A stretch of 16,991 nucleotides of DNA, from the NCBI GenBank assembly GCA_019693395.1, contig JAAMXP010000615.1, positions 1-16,991 of the forward strand, given 5' to 3'. The notes under the pieces were generated by a model, which made no database searches, was not told where the DNA came from, and saw only the letters and a program-made list of their open reading frames with translations. The DNA comes from Ettlia oleoabundans (taxonomy: Eukaryota; Chlorophyta; Chlorophyceae; Chlamydomonadales). Position numbers and translations under genes: made by a program. This document shows positions 1 through 10,578 of the stretch, in pieces (the stretch's first letter is position 1; each line of letters begins with the position of its first letter).

Positions 1-425
1 GGGGGGGAGGGCACGATTGATAGAACAGTGGCGATAATTCAACAAATACAAAAAAAGCATTCCACTTCGCAGGGGGCTGGCAGCTGTGCAGTGCAGTGTG
101 TGCTGTGCAGAGCGGGCCTCAGATGTGAGCGAAAGACGGTTGGTGTTGTGTATCCTCAGCGCGGGTCGTAGGCCCGCTGCGGATGAACTATGCTATGAAT
201 TGAGGCATCAACGGCCCTGCCCTGGCGGAGAAGAGGCGCCATGTGTGGTTGTGCAGATGCAGATGCAACAGGCCAGGCACATCAGCTGTCACGCCGGCAG
301 ACAGAACCACCATGCCCGGCCCCTCCCGCCAAACAACCTGTCGAGGGCGTGCGCAGTGCATGCATGCGACATGTCGCTCCCGCTTTTTCCACCAGCTTCT
401 GAATACCTGCAAAAAAACGACTCAC
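1..425 (-). other. Intron 5 of the adenylosuccinate synthetase gene (incomplete)
   Basis: The donor GTGAGT follows the exon at 426 on the minus strand. No reading frame down to position 1 resembles the expected next part of the enzyme (the segment leading to the ATMLDIDFGTYP motif), so the stretch is read as an intron longer than 425 nt. A poly-T plus CAG sits only 19 nt after the donor; it is too close and leads to an unrelated peptide. Nothing else is recognisable here. Confidence 0.7.
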
Positions 426-2177
426 CACTCATTGATCTGGTAAACTGTGTCTGCAATGTAGGGCGCCACGGTGGCAGCCATTTCCTGGTACCGCTGGATG
501 TCGGCCTCAACGTCGTACTCAAAGTCATCAAACCGCTTGGAGCCATCCACCGCCAGCTTGCGCAGCTTTTCTGCGGGAGGGAGAAAGGACTCAGGAAGCG
601 GAAAGAATACACCGTCGGGGCTGGAGTAGCAACAGGGTGGTTTGTTGGGTTGGGAAGCATAAACGACCCAGTGTTTGTTGACTATGGCAATGCACAGTAG
701 CAAACAGGGAGCCCCAAAACCCAGCGATCGGGCAGGGGGAGGGCTAGGATAACAAAGTAGCCATAAGCCTTGGAAGTGTGCACAGAATCAACCTAAGTGA
801 GATCCCAGCTTGGCGGCCAGGCTATGAGCCGGGCAGCTCCAGGCAAATGCCACCATGGGAGCCAGCCGCTTACCCACCCGCAAATGCTTCTGGCCGCTTA
901 AGGTCGCCCACACGCACACCATTGCGTGTGGCCTTGGAAGAGTAGGCGGGGCCGATGCCACGCTTGGTCGTGCCAATCTGTGGGGCGGGGACAGCGAGGC
1001 GGCAAAATGCATGCACAGGGTTTGGGAACTGGGAGGTGGCTGGGGCTCATCAGTGGCTCAAGCTACAGCAGCAGAAAAAATGCTAGCTAGCACACAGGCA
1101 ATGCAACAGCAGCCTTGCCGCCAACCGGCGCCTCCCACCTGCTTGCCGGTTCCCGCCAGCTCCGCCTCACGCGCCCCGTCAATCTCCTTGTGCAGGTCAA
1201 ACAGCAAGTGCGCGCGGTCGCTGATCAGCAGCCGCCCCTCAACGGTCACACCCCGCTCCTGCAGTGCATGCGGCGCAAGCAGCAGGACATGACTAGCAGG
1301 CAGGTAACCATCATATATCAACAGGGCTTTCCTCAAAGAAACACATGCTCCCAGAATTAACAGCACCTTAGGTACCCTGATGACAGCCACGCTCACCTGC
1401 ATGCCGTGGATCTCCTCAAAAAGCCCCGGCAAGTGCACCACCACGCCGTTGCCGATGACGCAGGTGGCTGCCGGGTTGAGTATGCCAGAGGGGATGAGGT
1501 GGAGCTTGTACTTGTTGCCCTCGCTGTCATAGATGGTGTGACCCGCATTGGCACCACCCTGCGTGGTGCATGTGAGGTGTGGTGAGAGGCAGCGCCCAAT
1601 GGCAATGAGAAAGAGAGTGCATGGTTAGCATGCCGCCGGAGGGTGGAAGGGCAGCCTGGTATCACTGTGCCGCAATTGCTGGTGTTGACTAGCAGTGCAT
1701 GGTGCCTGCCCAACTTCAACAGCAATTGTGCTTCAACCTTTAAAAAGTAAGCGTCTTGCAAAGCAAACAGCTGTTCAGGCTAGGAGCACTGCAATCCAGC
1801 CACCTGCTTGTCGTGCTGCAATGAGGGCCTGGGTGCAAAGCGGGTTCTTGCAAGCCTACACCCACCTGTGCGCGCGCCACGATCTCATACTCCTGTGCAA
1901 GGATGTCCACCAGCTTGCCCTTGCCTTCGTCTCCCCACTGCGTGCCCAGCACCACGCACACCTGCGGCTCAAACTTGCCCTCCGAGCGTGGCGCCTCCGC
2001 CACCGCTGGCGCCGCCTGGCAGCGCAGTGGCGCTGCAGCGCTTGGCCGCTTGCTCGCGTGCTGTTGGCTGGTCGCCAGTTGCAGCCGGGGCGCGCCTGCC
2101 GCGCTGCAGCCGCCCAGGTGCCGCGCTGAACGCAACACCCCTAACGGAGCATGCATCTGCACTAGTTGTGACTGCAT
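426..2177 (-). CDS. ADSS: Adenylosuccinate synthetase, plastid-type precursor (5' part; gene continues past left edge)
   Basis: The enzyme joins IMP and aspartate using GTP to make adenylosuccinate, the first committed step to AMP. Five exons are read on the minus strand: 2177-1866, 1558-1397, 1258-1139, 977-878 and 570-426. All junctions keep phase with GT-AG ends. Exon 1 carries an Ala/Ser/Arg-rich transit-like leader, then the family P-loop [14 protein letters not shown], which holds the catalytic Asp. Exon 2 opens with [10 protein letters not shown] (catalytic His) and continues through HLIPSGIL and [14 protein letters not shown]. Exon 3 contains [14 protein letters not shown]. Exon 4 has [12 protein letters not shown] and NGVRVGDL, the IMP-binding region. 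Exon 5 ends in [11 protein letters not shown] with a split Trp/Cys codon. About 280 residues are present; the family is about 430 plus leader, so the C-terminal third lies outside the window. Start is either the ATG at 2177 (used here) or the in-frame ATG at 2156, which gives a 97-aa first exon. The family call is very firm; plastid targeting is inferred from the leader and from plant homologues. Confidence 0.95.
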
Positions 2178-2603
2178 GTCGTCAGCTGTATTGCTATGTA
2201 CTGATTACCGCAGGCGATGGGGTCCCAGAAACGCCGCCTAGGTGCAAGTCACGCGTCGGTGAATGGCGTTCGCCCGGGAGCACCCAACTTGACAACCTAA
2301 TTTATAAGGTTTCGCAAAGCAAAAGCCAGCTTCCCTCCAACTGATGATGGCAGCGGGGACTCGTGCCAAGCGGTTCATGCACAGCAGCGTTCCTTTTTCG
2401 CTTCACGTGCTTCCTTGGAGGGATTTCTGACAACGTAGCACAATCATTGTTTGATCGGAGCATACATTGCTTGTGTTCGGCCAAATCGCCTGTGTTCGGG
2501 GTTGCAGTTCCCGAGAGCTTGAGTGGCCTGCAACGCGTATAGTAGCATTTGAAATGGAGAGTTACTGATCAGCACGGAATTGCCGCCCGGCACGAGTCCC
2601 CAG
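2178..2603. promoter_or_regulatory. Divergent promoter region between ADSS (minus) and the CCX exchanger (plus)
   Basis: The two start codons are 426 nt apart and face away from each other, so both 5' UTRs and core promoters must lie here unless an upstream non-coding exon exists. On the minus strand a TATAAA lies at 2306-2301, about 124 nt before the ADSS ATG at 2177. I see no clear TATA element at a suitable distance for the exchanger gene. No other gene is visible in the stretch. Confidence 0.55.
2301..2306 (-). promoter_or_regulatory. Possible TATA box for ADSS
   Basis: TATAAA on the minus strand in an A/T-rich patch of an otherwise GC-rich region, about 124 nt upstream of the first ADSS ATG. 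Assignment rests on motif and position only. Confidence 0.35.
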
Positions 2604-5600
2604 ATGCCCAGAGCGCGTCGAGCCAGTCTCCTCCGCTTTGTGGCTGGGCTTGCTCTCTTGCACCTTTGTTACTCCCACGAAGGAGCAGAGGTGGCAGGCC
2701 TGGAGGGCGCAGCACAGGTGGGGCTGGACTGGCGGGCACTGGGTACCGACCACGCAAAGAAGCTGGCTTGCCGCCCACAGGCCAGGCTCGCTTGGCAGTG
2801 GCTCGCCTGTTGCTAACACTTGCTCTCACTCAACACTCCCATGTGAGCAGGCTCCAGGCCTGAGCAAGGTGTACTGGGGTGGGGCAGGCGCCCATGTCCC
2901 ATCGCCTCCGGTCAGCCTGGTTGCGGCCGCGTCCCTGCAGCTGGGATTTACCGAGGGCGAGCTTGGGTGCGACGACGTGACCAAGCTGGATGCTGGAGAT
3001 GATTTGTGCGCCTTTGTGCGAAGCCACTGCCGCAGCGAGGGCTTGGTCAACTATCCCCAACTCTACTACTGCCACGTCGCACCGCATGGAAGGCTGCTCA
3101 AAGCACTGATGCTGGTGGGTGCTGCATGTTGCATTCGTGCTATGGTTTATTGCAGTCAGGACAAAGGGTGGTTCACACAGGTTACGGCAATGTGCCTGGT
3201 CTGGCAGGAAATTTTGTCAGGCAGCGCGCTGCCTTGTGCATGGTGTCTGCTCAGCATTGCGTGCGCGATCGTGAAAATTCAGGTCGGTGTTGTGGTGGTT
3301 CAAGCGATGCTGCTGCCAGGGCCCGCTCTGCTTCTTCTGCAGCAGGCCTCATCACTAACTAGTGATGAGTCCTGTTTTGCCCTATGGGGCGGAGCATCCC
3401 ACCCTGGCTTTATTGTGCCGCCCATTGGCTTCCGCGCCCTCCTACCTGGCCCCTGCAACCCTTTGCCCCACCTTGCCCGCCCCGCTACTGCAGCTCGGCT
3501 GCATCGCTCTGCTGGCCCTGCTCTTCCGCATCATTGGTCGTGCCGCAGATGACTTCTTCTCCTGCATACTCTCACAAATCTCCCAAGACCTTGGCCTGCC
3601 GCCGCGGCTGGGCGGCGTGACGCTGCTGGCTCTAGGCAATGGAGCGCCCGACCTCTCGGCATCTATTGCCGCAGTGAAGACAGGCAAGCAGGCAGGGTGG
3701 GGAGTTTGCTGCAGGAGGCAGGCGATGAGCGGTGCGGCGGCTCGGCGCAGTGTTCCGCCAGCCACACTACCCGCATGTGCAGCTAAGTGTGTGGAGCGTG
3801 CTGACGGGCACGCAAGCAACTTTTCTGCACCATTGAACAGCGAATAGAGCGGACCTGCTAACTCTCACTTCCTGAAAAGTTGTCAGCAACAAATCTGCTG
3901 CATGTTTTTGCCTTCAACCATGCAGGCAACTACCAGCTGGCCATGGGGGCGCTCACTGGTGCCGGCATGTTTGTGGGGGCAGTAGTGGCGGGGCGAATTG
4001 TGAGCCTGAGTGGCGGCGTGAGGGCGCGAGGGGCACAGCTGCGCGACATCTGCACCCAGTTCATCACCGTGGTTGTAGTCACGGGCATAGGTGAGGATAA
4101 AGGCCACACCAATTGTGGTCGAGAAACTCTTTGTCCTGTTTGTCTGGGCATGGCAACGCTGCACCATCCAAGACTGGTCTGCACGGCCCACTTTCTTCCA
4201 CCCAAGCACTCCCAACCCTCCCTTTTCCTGTAAGCAGTAGCCAGTGGCTGGTTCACATACGGCGGTGTGGCGGTGCTGCTGTCCATCTACGCGACATACG
4301 TGGTGGTGGTGGCGGTGGCTGACTTCTCCAAGCGGGCAGGCGTGGAGTGGGGAGAGGTGGCGCGCAAAGTGTCACGCAGGATGTCGGGCAGGTGGGTGTG
4401 TCTGTGGCTGGGTAAACGGGATTGAACTAGCTTCACTGGCGGTGTTCATGAATGGCCAGTCGGGCAGTTATGTCTGTTCAAGCTGGGGCTGGGCTGGGCA
4501 TGTGGCTGGAACCGAATTTCCTGAAAGGGGTTGACAGACGGTGTGGTGGTAACATATGGACAGTCCAATGGGATGCAATGCCACATGGAATGTATCCATG
4601 GGCTGGTTGGGGTCACCGCAGGATCAAGACGGCTGCACTGCTGGTGGCCTCTTGCTTCAACCTCACTACATGTCTACAGCCGCTCATTTGGGATACAATC
4701 CAGGGGTGGTTTAATTTCCTTGCTTGCCTGTCCCCTGCAGGTGGCGTGTGGAAATGGTGTCTCCGCTGCTGCAATCTGACCATGGCAGCGAGGCAGCTGC
4801 TGGTGACAGTAGCGGCAGTCTGCAGGCGGCCAGCAGCGGTAGCCTGTCTGGCCGTGTGGCCAACGCTTCACGGCAGCAGCAAGAAACAATACTGGAGGAG
4901 CGGCCGCTTGAAGAGGGAGAAGCCAGTGCCAATGCAAGTCTGTTCTCTTCTGTGCGTGCTGCACTTACGCCCCTGGCTGCAGCCAGCAGCCTGCCACTTG
5001 CAGCAGCTGGACCTGGCTCCTTAGATGCAGCTGGAGGCGTGACCGCACAAGCCGGTGCACAGCCGTCTCGGTACGCGAGCCTGCCAGACTTCCAGACCGC
5101 CCAGCGGCAGCAGCAGCTACATGCAGCGCACCGGCATCTACACCACCATGCCAGGTGGGTCCCGTCTGCACTGTTCACCTTTCAAACAGGGGGACCTTCT
5201 GCGCCCCAGTTTTGCCACGGTGTCCCTGGACTTATACCAAGCAATTAGCCAGCCGAATGGCTTTGATGAGGAACTGAGCAGGTTGCCAAGTTGTCGCTGC
5301 TTTTGCTGCTGCTCGTGGGCGCAGGCATGGGCCCCCTGTGGCGCATTTCGAGCCGCGGGTGGCGTATAGCGACTTGGTGCAGATGCCAGCCAAAGAGTAC
5401 CGGCAGCGCGCTTTGGCGGAAATGGCGCAGGTGAGGAGCTTACACCACTGCCTCCGCTGCTGGTTCACCTCTGCAATGTGCACCTTCATAACATAGGCAC
5501 CCACTAATGTAATAGGAGTTCTGCCCCTGTCACGACTGGCCAGCATCCAGCAACCATCCTGTTCTGTCACCATCCGTGTGCAACGCATATCATTTCACGG

Positions 5601-8162
5601 GATCGGCGGTGCCCACTTTTGCCTGCCTACCCGCCTGTCTGCCTGCCTGCCTGCCTGCTTGCCTGCAGTCCACTTCCTTTTTTGTGCGGGACCGCCGTGA
5701 CAGGCAGGCTGGTGCCCAGCGGCAGGGCAGCATGGAGGAGGAGGAGGAGGAAGAGGAGTGGGAGGCCAGTGGATCAAGTGATGAAGATTTGGAGGAGGGA
5801 TACCGTCGCAGCGCACCTCAGCATGAGCAGCATGGGAGGCTTGGCAGCGGCGAGTATCACCCCCCGGCTATCAGCCCAGCCAGCCCAACGTCAGCTTTTT
5901 ATGCGGCAGCAGGTTCTAAAGCAGCAGAAGCTGGTGCGGTGCGGGGCGTGCCTCGGCAGTTGTCGCCGCAACACCGCATGCAGCAGCAGCGCCCCGGTTT
6001 TGATCACCAGAGCTCGGGCCAGTCTCGCCCATCCTCCTCGTCGCCCCAACTCAGCATGAGCTCTTTCGAGATGATGGCCACAACCGAAGCAGCGGCGGTG
6101 GCAGAGGTTGATTTCGAGGCACGCGCCGCTCCTGCTGTCGGAGCACCAGCAGGCGCACCCTATGGTGCCTGGGAGGCCGAGGCAGCTTCAGCGGGCGAGG
6201 GCAGCAGTAGGGGGATACAAGCGCAGCTGATGCGGGTGTTGGAGGCTGTGCAGTGGCCTGTGCTGGTCTTGCTGCAGGTGGGAAGACACGCTATGCTGCC
6301 CTGCCTGTCTTGCATTGTCTTGCTCTGCCGCCCCATAGCTACACCTCGTCGGTACCTTCCCAGTGTTGCATTCCAAGCATACAGCAGCGGCATGCCCCAC
6401 AGTTCTGAGCTGTCATTTATACGCTCATAGTGCCTTCCCAACCCAAATGTGCCGTGTCACCACCCCATTCCATGGTCCCTCTCATGCCTTCTTCTGCCGC
6501 AACTCGCCGCCCTCCTGCAGGCCACCATCCCGCTGGTGGAGATGAACAGCTACAACCGCCGCTGGTTCCTGCGCAGCCTGGCAGCCTCCCCCCTCTTCAT
6601 AGTCGCCTACCTCGAACTCTTCACGTGGCAGGTGGGGCCACCCTGTGGGGAGTTGGGCAGTGTGAAGCGGCAATGGGGCACCCAGCAGCAGCTGGCTTTG
6701 CTGGAGAAAAAGAGAAGCTAGGAGCAACATCCCTGTGCAATTCCTGGGCTTGATTGTTCCGCTGCTTTACAATGCCAGTTGCATATTTTGTCGCCAGTAC
6801 CGCTTCTGATTCTGTAGCTCAAAAGTGGTTTGCAAATCTTCTGTCCCTTGCAATATTCACGTCTATTCCTCAAACTCGGGTGTGTACGTGGAACATGTGT
6901 TGCTTGCAGGCTGTGTTAGTGGCGGCATGTGCGGGGGCTGCCCTGGCCGCTGCCGGCCACCTGGGCACCCGTCATCTGCAAGGCAAAGCTCCTGTGTGGA
7001 CCCTGGGGACAGGGTACCCCATAGGTGCGCAGTGCACGGAGGAAGGTTGGGCTGCGCTGCTGCTCTACACCCTGTGCCTCATCCTGGGCCTTGTTGGCCC
7101 GTGCTTTCTAGTCGGTGCCACACATACCAACCCTCCAGTTGCTGCCAGCCAGACAGCTTGCCTGTGACCTTGGGCCTGCACGTCTATCGCATCTCATTCA
7201 CTCCCCACGCGTTTCCACCATACACGCCATTCCTCACACCCCCTTACTCACGTCGCATACCTCACACCTTCTCCGCTTTGCCTCACCCCTCCGCCTGTTC
7301 TCGCCTCCGCGCAGGCGCCGCGCTGGTGGCTGTCTACGGCTTTGCGGTTGCTGCAATGTGGATCAGCCTGTTTGCCTCCGAAATCGTGGGCCTGCTGCAG
7401 TTTTTCGGCTTGCTCAGGTGTGTAGCTGGTCGGATGTGTGGCTGCGTGGCTGGCTGCCTGCCTGGAGGCCTGCCTGGCTGCCTGGCGGAGTTACACGGTC
7501 CTGCAGTGACGCTTGTTGTGTGAGCAGAAAGCTGGCGCCCATTGTTCTTTTCCCAGATGTTGGGTTTTTTCCCGGGTCCTTGCCATGTTGCAATTGGTTT
7601 GGAGCAGCTCCTGTGGTTTTCACTCCTCTTTTCTGATGCAATGTTCCAACCATGTTCTTCCCAAACCGCCAGCTGTCACTGCTTCAACCACCCATGTGCG
7701 ACCGTCCACTCAACTGTCAGGCATCCTCCCGGCTCACGCCTCCTCCCGTCAGCGCCCCTGCCCCCCTGCAGCAAAGTTGACTCTGCTGTGTTGGGCGTCA
7801 CTGTGCTGGCTTGGGGCAACAGCCTGATGGATTATGTCAACAACACAGCCATGGCGGGGCGCAGCGCGGGGGGCAACTCCATGGCAATGACAGCCTGCTT
7901 TGCGGGTCCCTTGTTCAACATGCTCGTGGGCTTAGGGCTGGGCTTCTGGTCCCTGCTGGGAGAGAGCGGCGCCAGCAAGGCGGCTGTGGAGATGGACCCT
8001 GTGGTGTTAGTGGGCTGCCTCTTCATCATGCTTAATGGTGCGGGCCTGGTGGGTGTGTCGCTGACACACCGCATGCACCTGCCCGCCTGGTGCGGCTATG
8101 CCATGGTTGCCTGGTACTGCGCCTACCTGGCTGTGGTGCTGGCGGTCATCATAATCACATGA
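2604..8162 (+). CDS. CCX: Cation/Ca2+ exchanger, CCX/NCLX (K+-dependent Na+/Ca2+ exchanger-like) family
   Basis: A membrane antiporter predicted to move Ca2+ or another cation against Na+, K+ or H+. Twelve exons: 2604-2717, 2851-3114, 3494-3683, 3926-4090, 4238-4391, 4741-5154, 5325-5430, 5669-6277, 6521-6631, 6910-7114, 7315-7417, 7772-8162; joined they give 941 aa with every phase matching. Residues 1-25 look like a signal sequence. Next comes the Cys-bearing segment typical of NCLX (GCDDVTKLDAGDDLCAFV, then NYPQLYYC). The alpha-1 repeat (about 150-215) has ALGNGAPD at 172-179. The alpha-2 repeat has LAWGNSLMD at 824-832, where the family normally has GNSxGD. About ten or more hydrophobic segments flank a hydrophilic loop at about 275-660 that holds a His cluster (423-440) and an acidic run (492-513). 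Intron 3 appears to use a GC donor. Protein length exceeds human NCLX (584 aa) mainly through the loop. Family certain; exact ions and membrane unknown. Confidence 0.9.
3684..3925 (+). other. Probable GC-AG intron in the CCX gene
   Basis: The exon before it must end with one base of a Gly codon to stay in frame with NYQLAMGALTGAG after the acceptor at 3925. No nearby GT gives that phase, but ACAG followed by GCAAGC does, and this matches the usual context of minor GC donors. The join reads AAVKTGNYQLAMGAL, continuous with the alpha-1 repeat of the family. Confidence 0.75.
5619..5668 (+). repeat. GCCT microsatellite forming the polypyrimidine tract of a CCX intron
   Basis: Imperfect tandem GCCT/CTGC units run directly into the acceptor TGCAG at 5668, just before the exon that begins STSFFVRDR. 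The repeat therefore appears to supply the pyrimidine tract. Similar motifs recur at 7440-7490 (inside another intron) and, as CAGG, at about 9148-9182. Confidence 0.75.
7440..7490 (+). repeat. Imperfect GGCTGCCT/CCTG repeat in CCX intron 11
   Basis: Repeated GGCTG and CCTGCCTG units lie shortly after the donor at 7418. Same unit family as the repeat at 5619-5668. No coding role is seen. Confidence 0.55.
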
Positions 8163-8232
8163 CCCCTGATCCCTTGTTTACTGGTGGCCTTTACTGGCCA
8201 TGCTCACCTCATCTTTGCTTCCGGTGCACCCC

Positions 8233-8237
8233 TGTAA
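8233..8237 (+). terminator. Putative poly(A) signal TGTAA of the CCX gene
   Basis: TGTAA, the chlorophyte polyadenylation motif, 71 nt after the stop codon at 8162. Further TGTAA copies at 8434-8438 and 8591-8595 could be alternatives. Confidence 0.5.
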
Positions 8238-9147
8238 CTCGTGCTGTAGGCTCATTAACCTGCATCGACTTTTCCCACTCATGATGAATCACAGCTTTCC
8301 AAGTCTTCAATGCATCCATACTTGGCCTAGCTGATCGCCTAACATCTACCTAAGTTGGCGTCTGCTCACAAGAGCCCCACCGCCTTGTCTTGCTTTCATT
8401 TTGCCTGCCCACCCGTGTTTGCTGCTCTCTCCCTGTAAGCTGCACTGTGCCATTCTGCCACCCATTGTTGCATGCCTCTCTGCAGCAGCTTGTACATGAT
8501 GTGTCTGCATGCCGTTCCTTTGCTGGCTTTTGCAACCCACGCCCAAGGGCGTATTCTTTCTTTCTTGTCTACCTGGTTTGGGGCTGCCAATGTAAAGCAT
8601 GCTGTACCAGCATTTCTGACTGGACACGCCACCTCCGCGATCATTCCTTGGTTCAGAAATAGGGAATGAAAATGTTGATCTCATCAGTTTTGTTTGACAA
8701 CAACAAGAAACGGGGTGGTGGATGGGTCAAAATGGGTAAGGATCAGTTCATGTGACAAGGTGGCCCCGGGAGGGTGAGTGAGTGTGTTGGGTGTGGGGTG
8801 GCGCGGGGAGGTGATGGTGGGTGGGGCGGGGGGGGCTCAACCCAGACCTCAGGTTTGTAACAGTCAAACGTTAGCAGCGGTAACAGAGTTTGGGTTGTAT
8901 CCAGTCGCTGTAAGAATATGGGCTCTTTGGCTGGATCAGCGTCCCCTCTGCTTGCTGCCGCACCAGCCAGGCACTCCAGCGAGGCTTCCTGAGTGCTGCT
9001 CGGCATTGACATCCATCAGCGGCGTCTTGTTGGGGTGTCAAGACAGCAGCACCTCTGAGGTCCTGCATGCAAAAAACATTGTCAGTTGTTATTTGCGGAC
9101 ACATGTGCAGCACAGGATGTGAACAAATCTATACTGATGATAGTAGA

Positions 9148-9182
9148 CAGGCAGGCAGCCAGGCAGCAGGCAGGAGAGCAGG
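9148..9182 (+). repeat. CAGG/CAGC microsatellite
   Basis: Imperfect tandem CAGG and CAGC units, the reverse complement of the CCTG repeats seen in two introns of the upstream gene. Confidence 0.6.
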
Positions 9183-10578
9183 TGCTGCCAGTGCTGCATG
9201 GTGCCTGCAGCTTGCGGCTGCTGGCGGCTAGGCGCTTGTTGACCAGCCCTGGGTGAATTGTCAACGTGGTTGCGGCGCTAAAGGGCGTGATGCCTACCCT
9301 ACCGGCTCCGCTGAACAGCATTGCCCACCTGCAGGCTCAGACCGATGTCATGCCCGACGGGCTGCCAGCACCAGTCCCCCGTGCTCTGTGCCGCACCCCC
9401 CCAGGCGAACACCCGGCTATTTGAATAGCATGGCCAGGCCCAAAGCAATTAATACAACGGCGACGAACGCGCCCAGTGAGGAGCCCATGATGATGATCAT
9501 GATGACCGGCGGAGTGTCCCAAAGGCGGAAAGCGGTGTAGAGGCAACAGCCAGGTATTTAGGCGTGCGAACGTCTGAAAACGGCATGAAACACGGTGTCA
9601 AACACGTTCTCTGCAGCTGCCGAGCCTGCCTTTGTTCGACCTGCCGAACAAACCCCCCCATCCCTAGCTCACTAGCCAGCTTAGGTTTGCAGCCATCACA
9701 GCCGTCAGTTAGTTCTTGTCGCACTGGGAACAGTCTATGCGTGGAAATGGCCGGCGGCGTGCCCAGTGCATGTGGTTACATCATGATGAGCAGCACTGTG
9801 ATGGGCCGCGGTTCCGAACAAGATTGCTTGCCTTTGCCAGAAATTCCGCCAGAGTGATGGCGCGCATGATAATGTTGCTTCAAGCAGGCGCCGCAGAGGC
9901 TGCCATTTAGGGGCACCAGAAAGTGCAACGGAACGCTGACGCTGCGGCGCTAATGCTCGCCCACGGGATGAACCTCATCCTGCACCTGCCGTACGTGCCC
10001 AACTACTATCACAAAGTGCCTCCAAGGGTAATCGCGGTTAGGCAAGCATCAAGAGGTCCGGATCTTACAGATGTAAGGATGTTGGACAAGAATGGGCTCA
10101 CCCAAGGTATGCCCTCAATCCGGCATTTCAGTGAAAACAGGGTGACAAGTTTTGGCGACTTCATGTGGCAACGACAGCCCACGCGCCCTTCTTTACTTCA
10201 AAAATTATATACAAGCTGGTCAAAGAGATATCACCAGAAGCCGTATGATGCCATAGCGGGTAAACTTGAAGTTTAGTCAGCAACCAAGGCAGACAGCCTG
10301 CCCCAGGTTCAGAGGAAGTATAGGAGCTCAAGGACTGGGGAAGAGGGAGAAGAAGGTGTCCTGTCTCAACATTGCGCATGATGCTCTGCACAACAGTATT
10401 TGAGAGTGAAAGAGTGATGAGGTGTTCAAGGAAGGCAGGGTTGCCGGGGCCTGATGGCTACCTGCCAAAACAGAAAGCTGCTCGTAATTGGTAAAGGGAT
10501 TTGTGACTACTAGAGGCCCGGAAGCAAGAATAAAAAGAGGGAAAGTGAAAGGCGTATCTGTTGTTAAGCTCCAGTACC

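Noticed and set aside
407..425. A possible 19-nt intron in ADSS, from the donor at 425 to a poly-T CAG
   Set aside because: Too short for a spliceosomal intron, and the peptide after it does not match the ADSS segment expected next.
855..1292. Long plus-strand open frames over the ADSS gene
   Set aside because: They are antisense shadows of GC-rich exons and introns with no family resemblance.
1265..1330. Upstream extension of ADSS exon 3 (frame reading [13 protein letters not shown])
   Set aside because: No acceptor keeps the phase, and the enzyme family shows no insertion here. The acceptor before GAG at 1258 joins GMQ to ERGVTVEGR as expected.
8761..8836. G-rich stretch as a possible structured regulatory element
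   Set aside because: The G runs are irregular and sit in non-coding sequence. Nothing beyond composition supports a function.
8743..9065. Minus-strand exon candidates after the acceptor-like site at 9066
   Set aside because: Two overlapping frames stay open but neither resembles a known family, and no upstream exon could be joined in phase.
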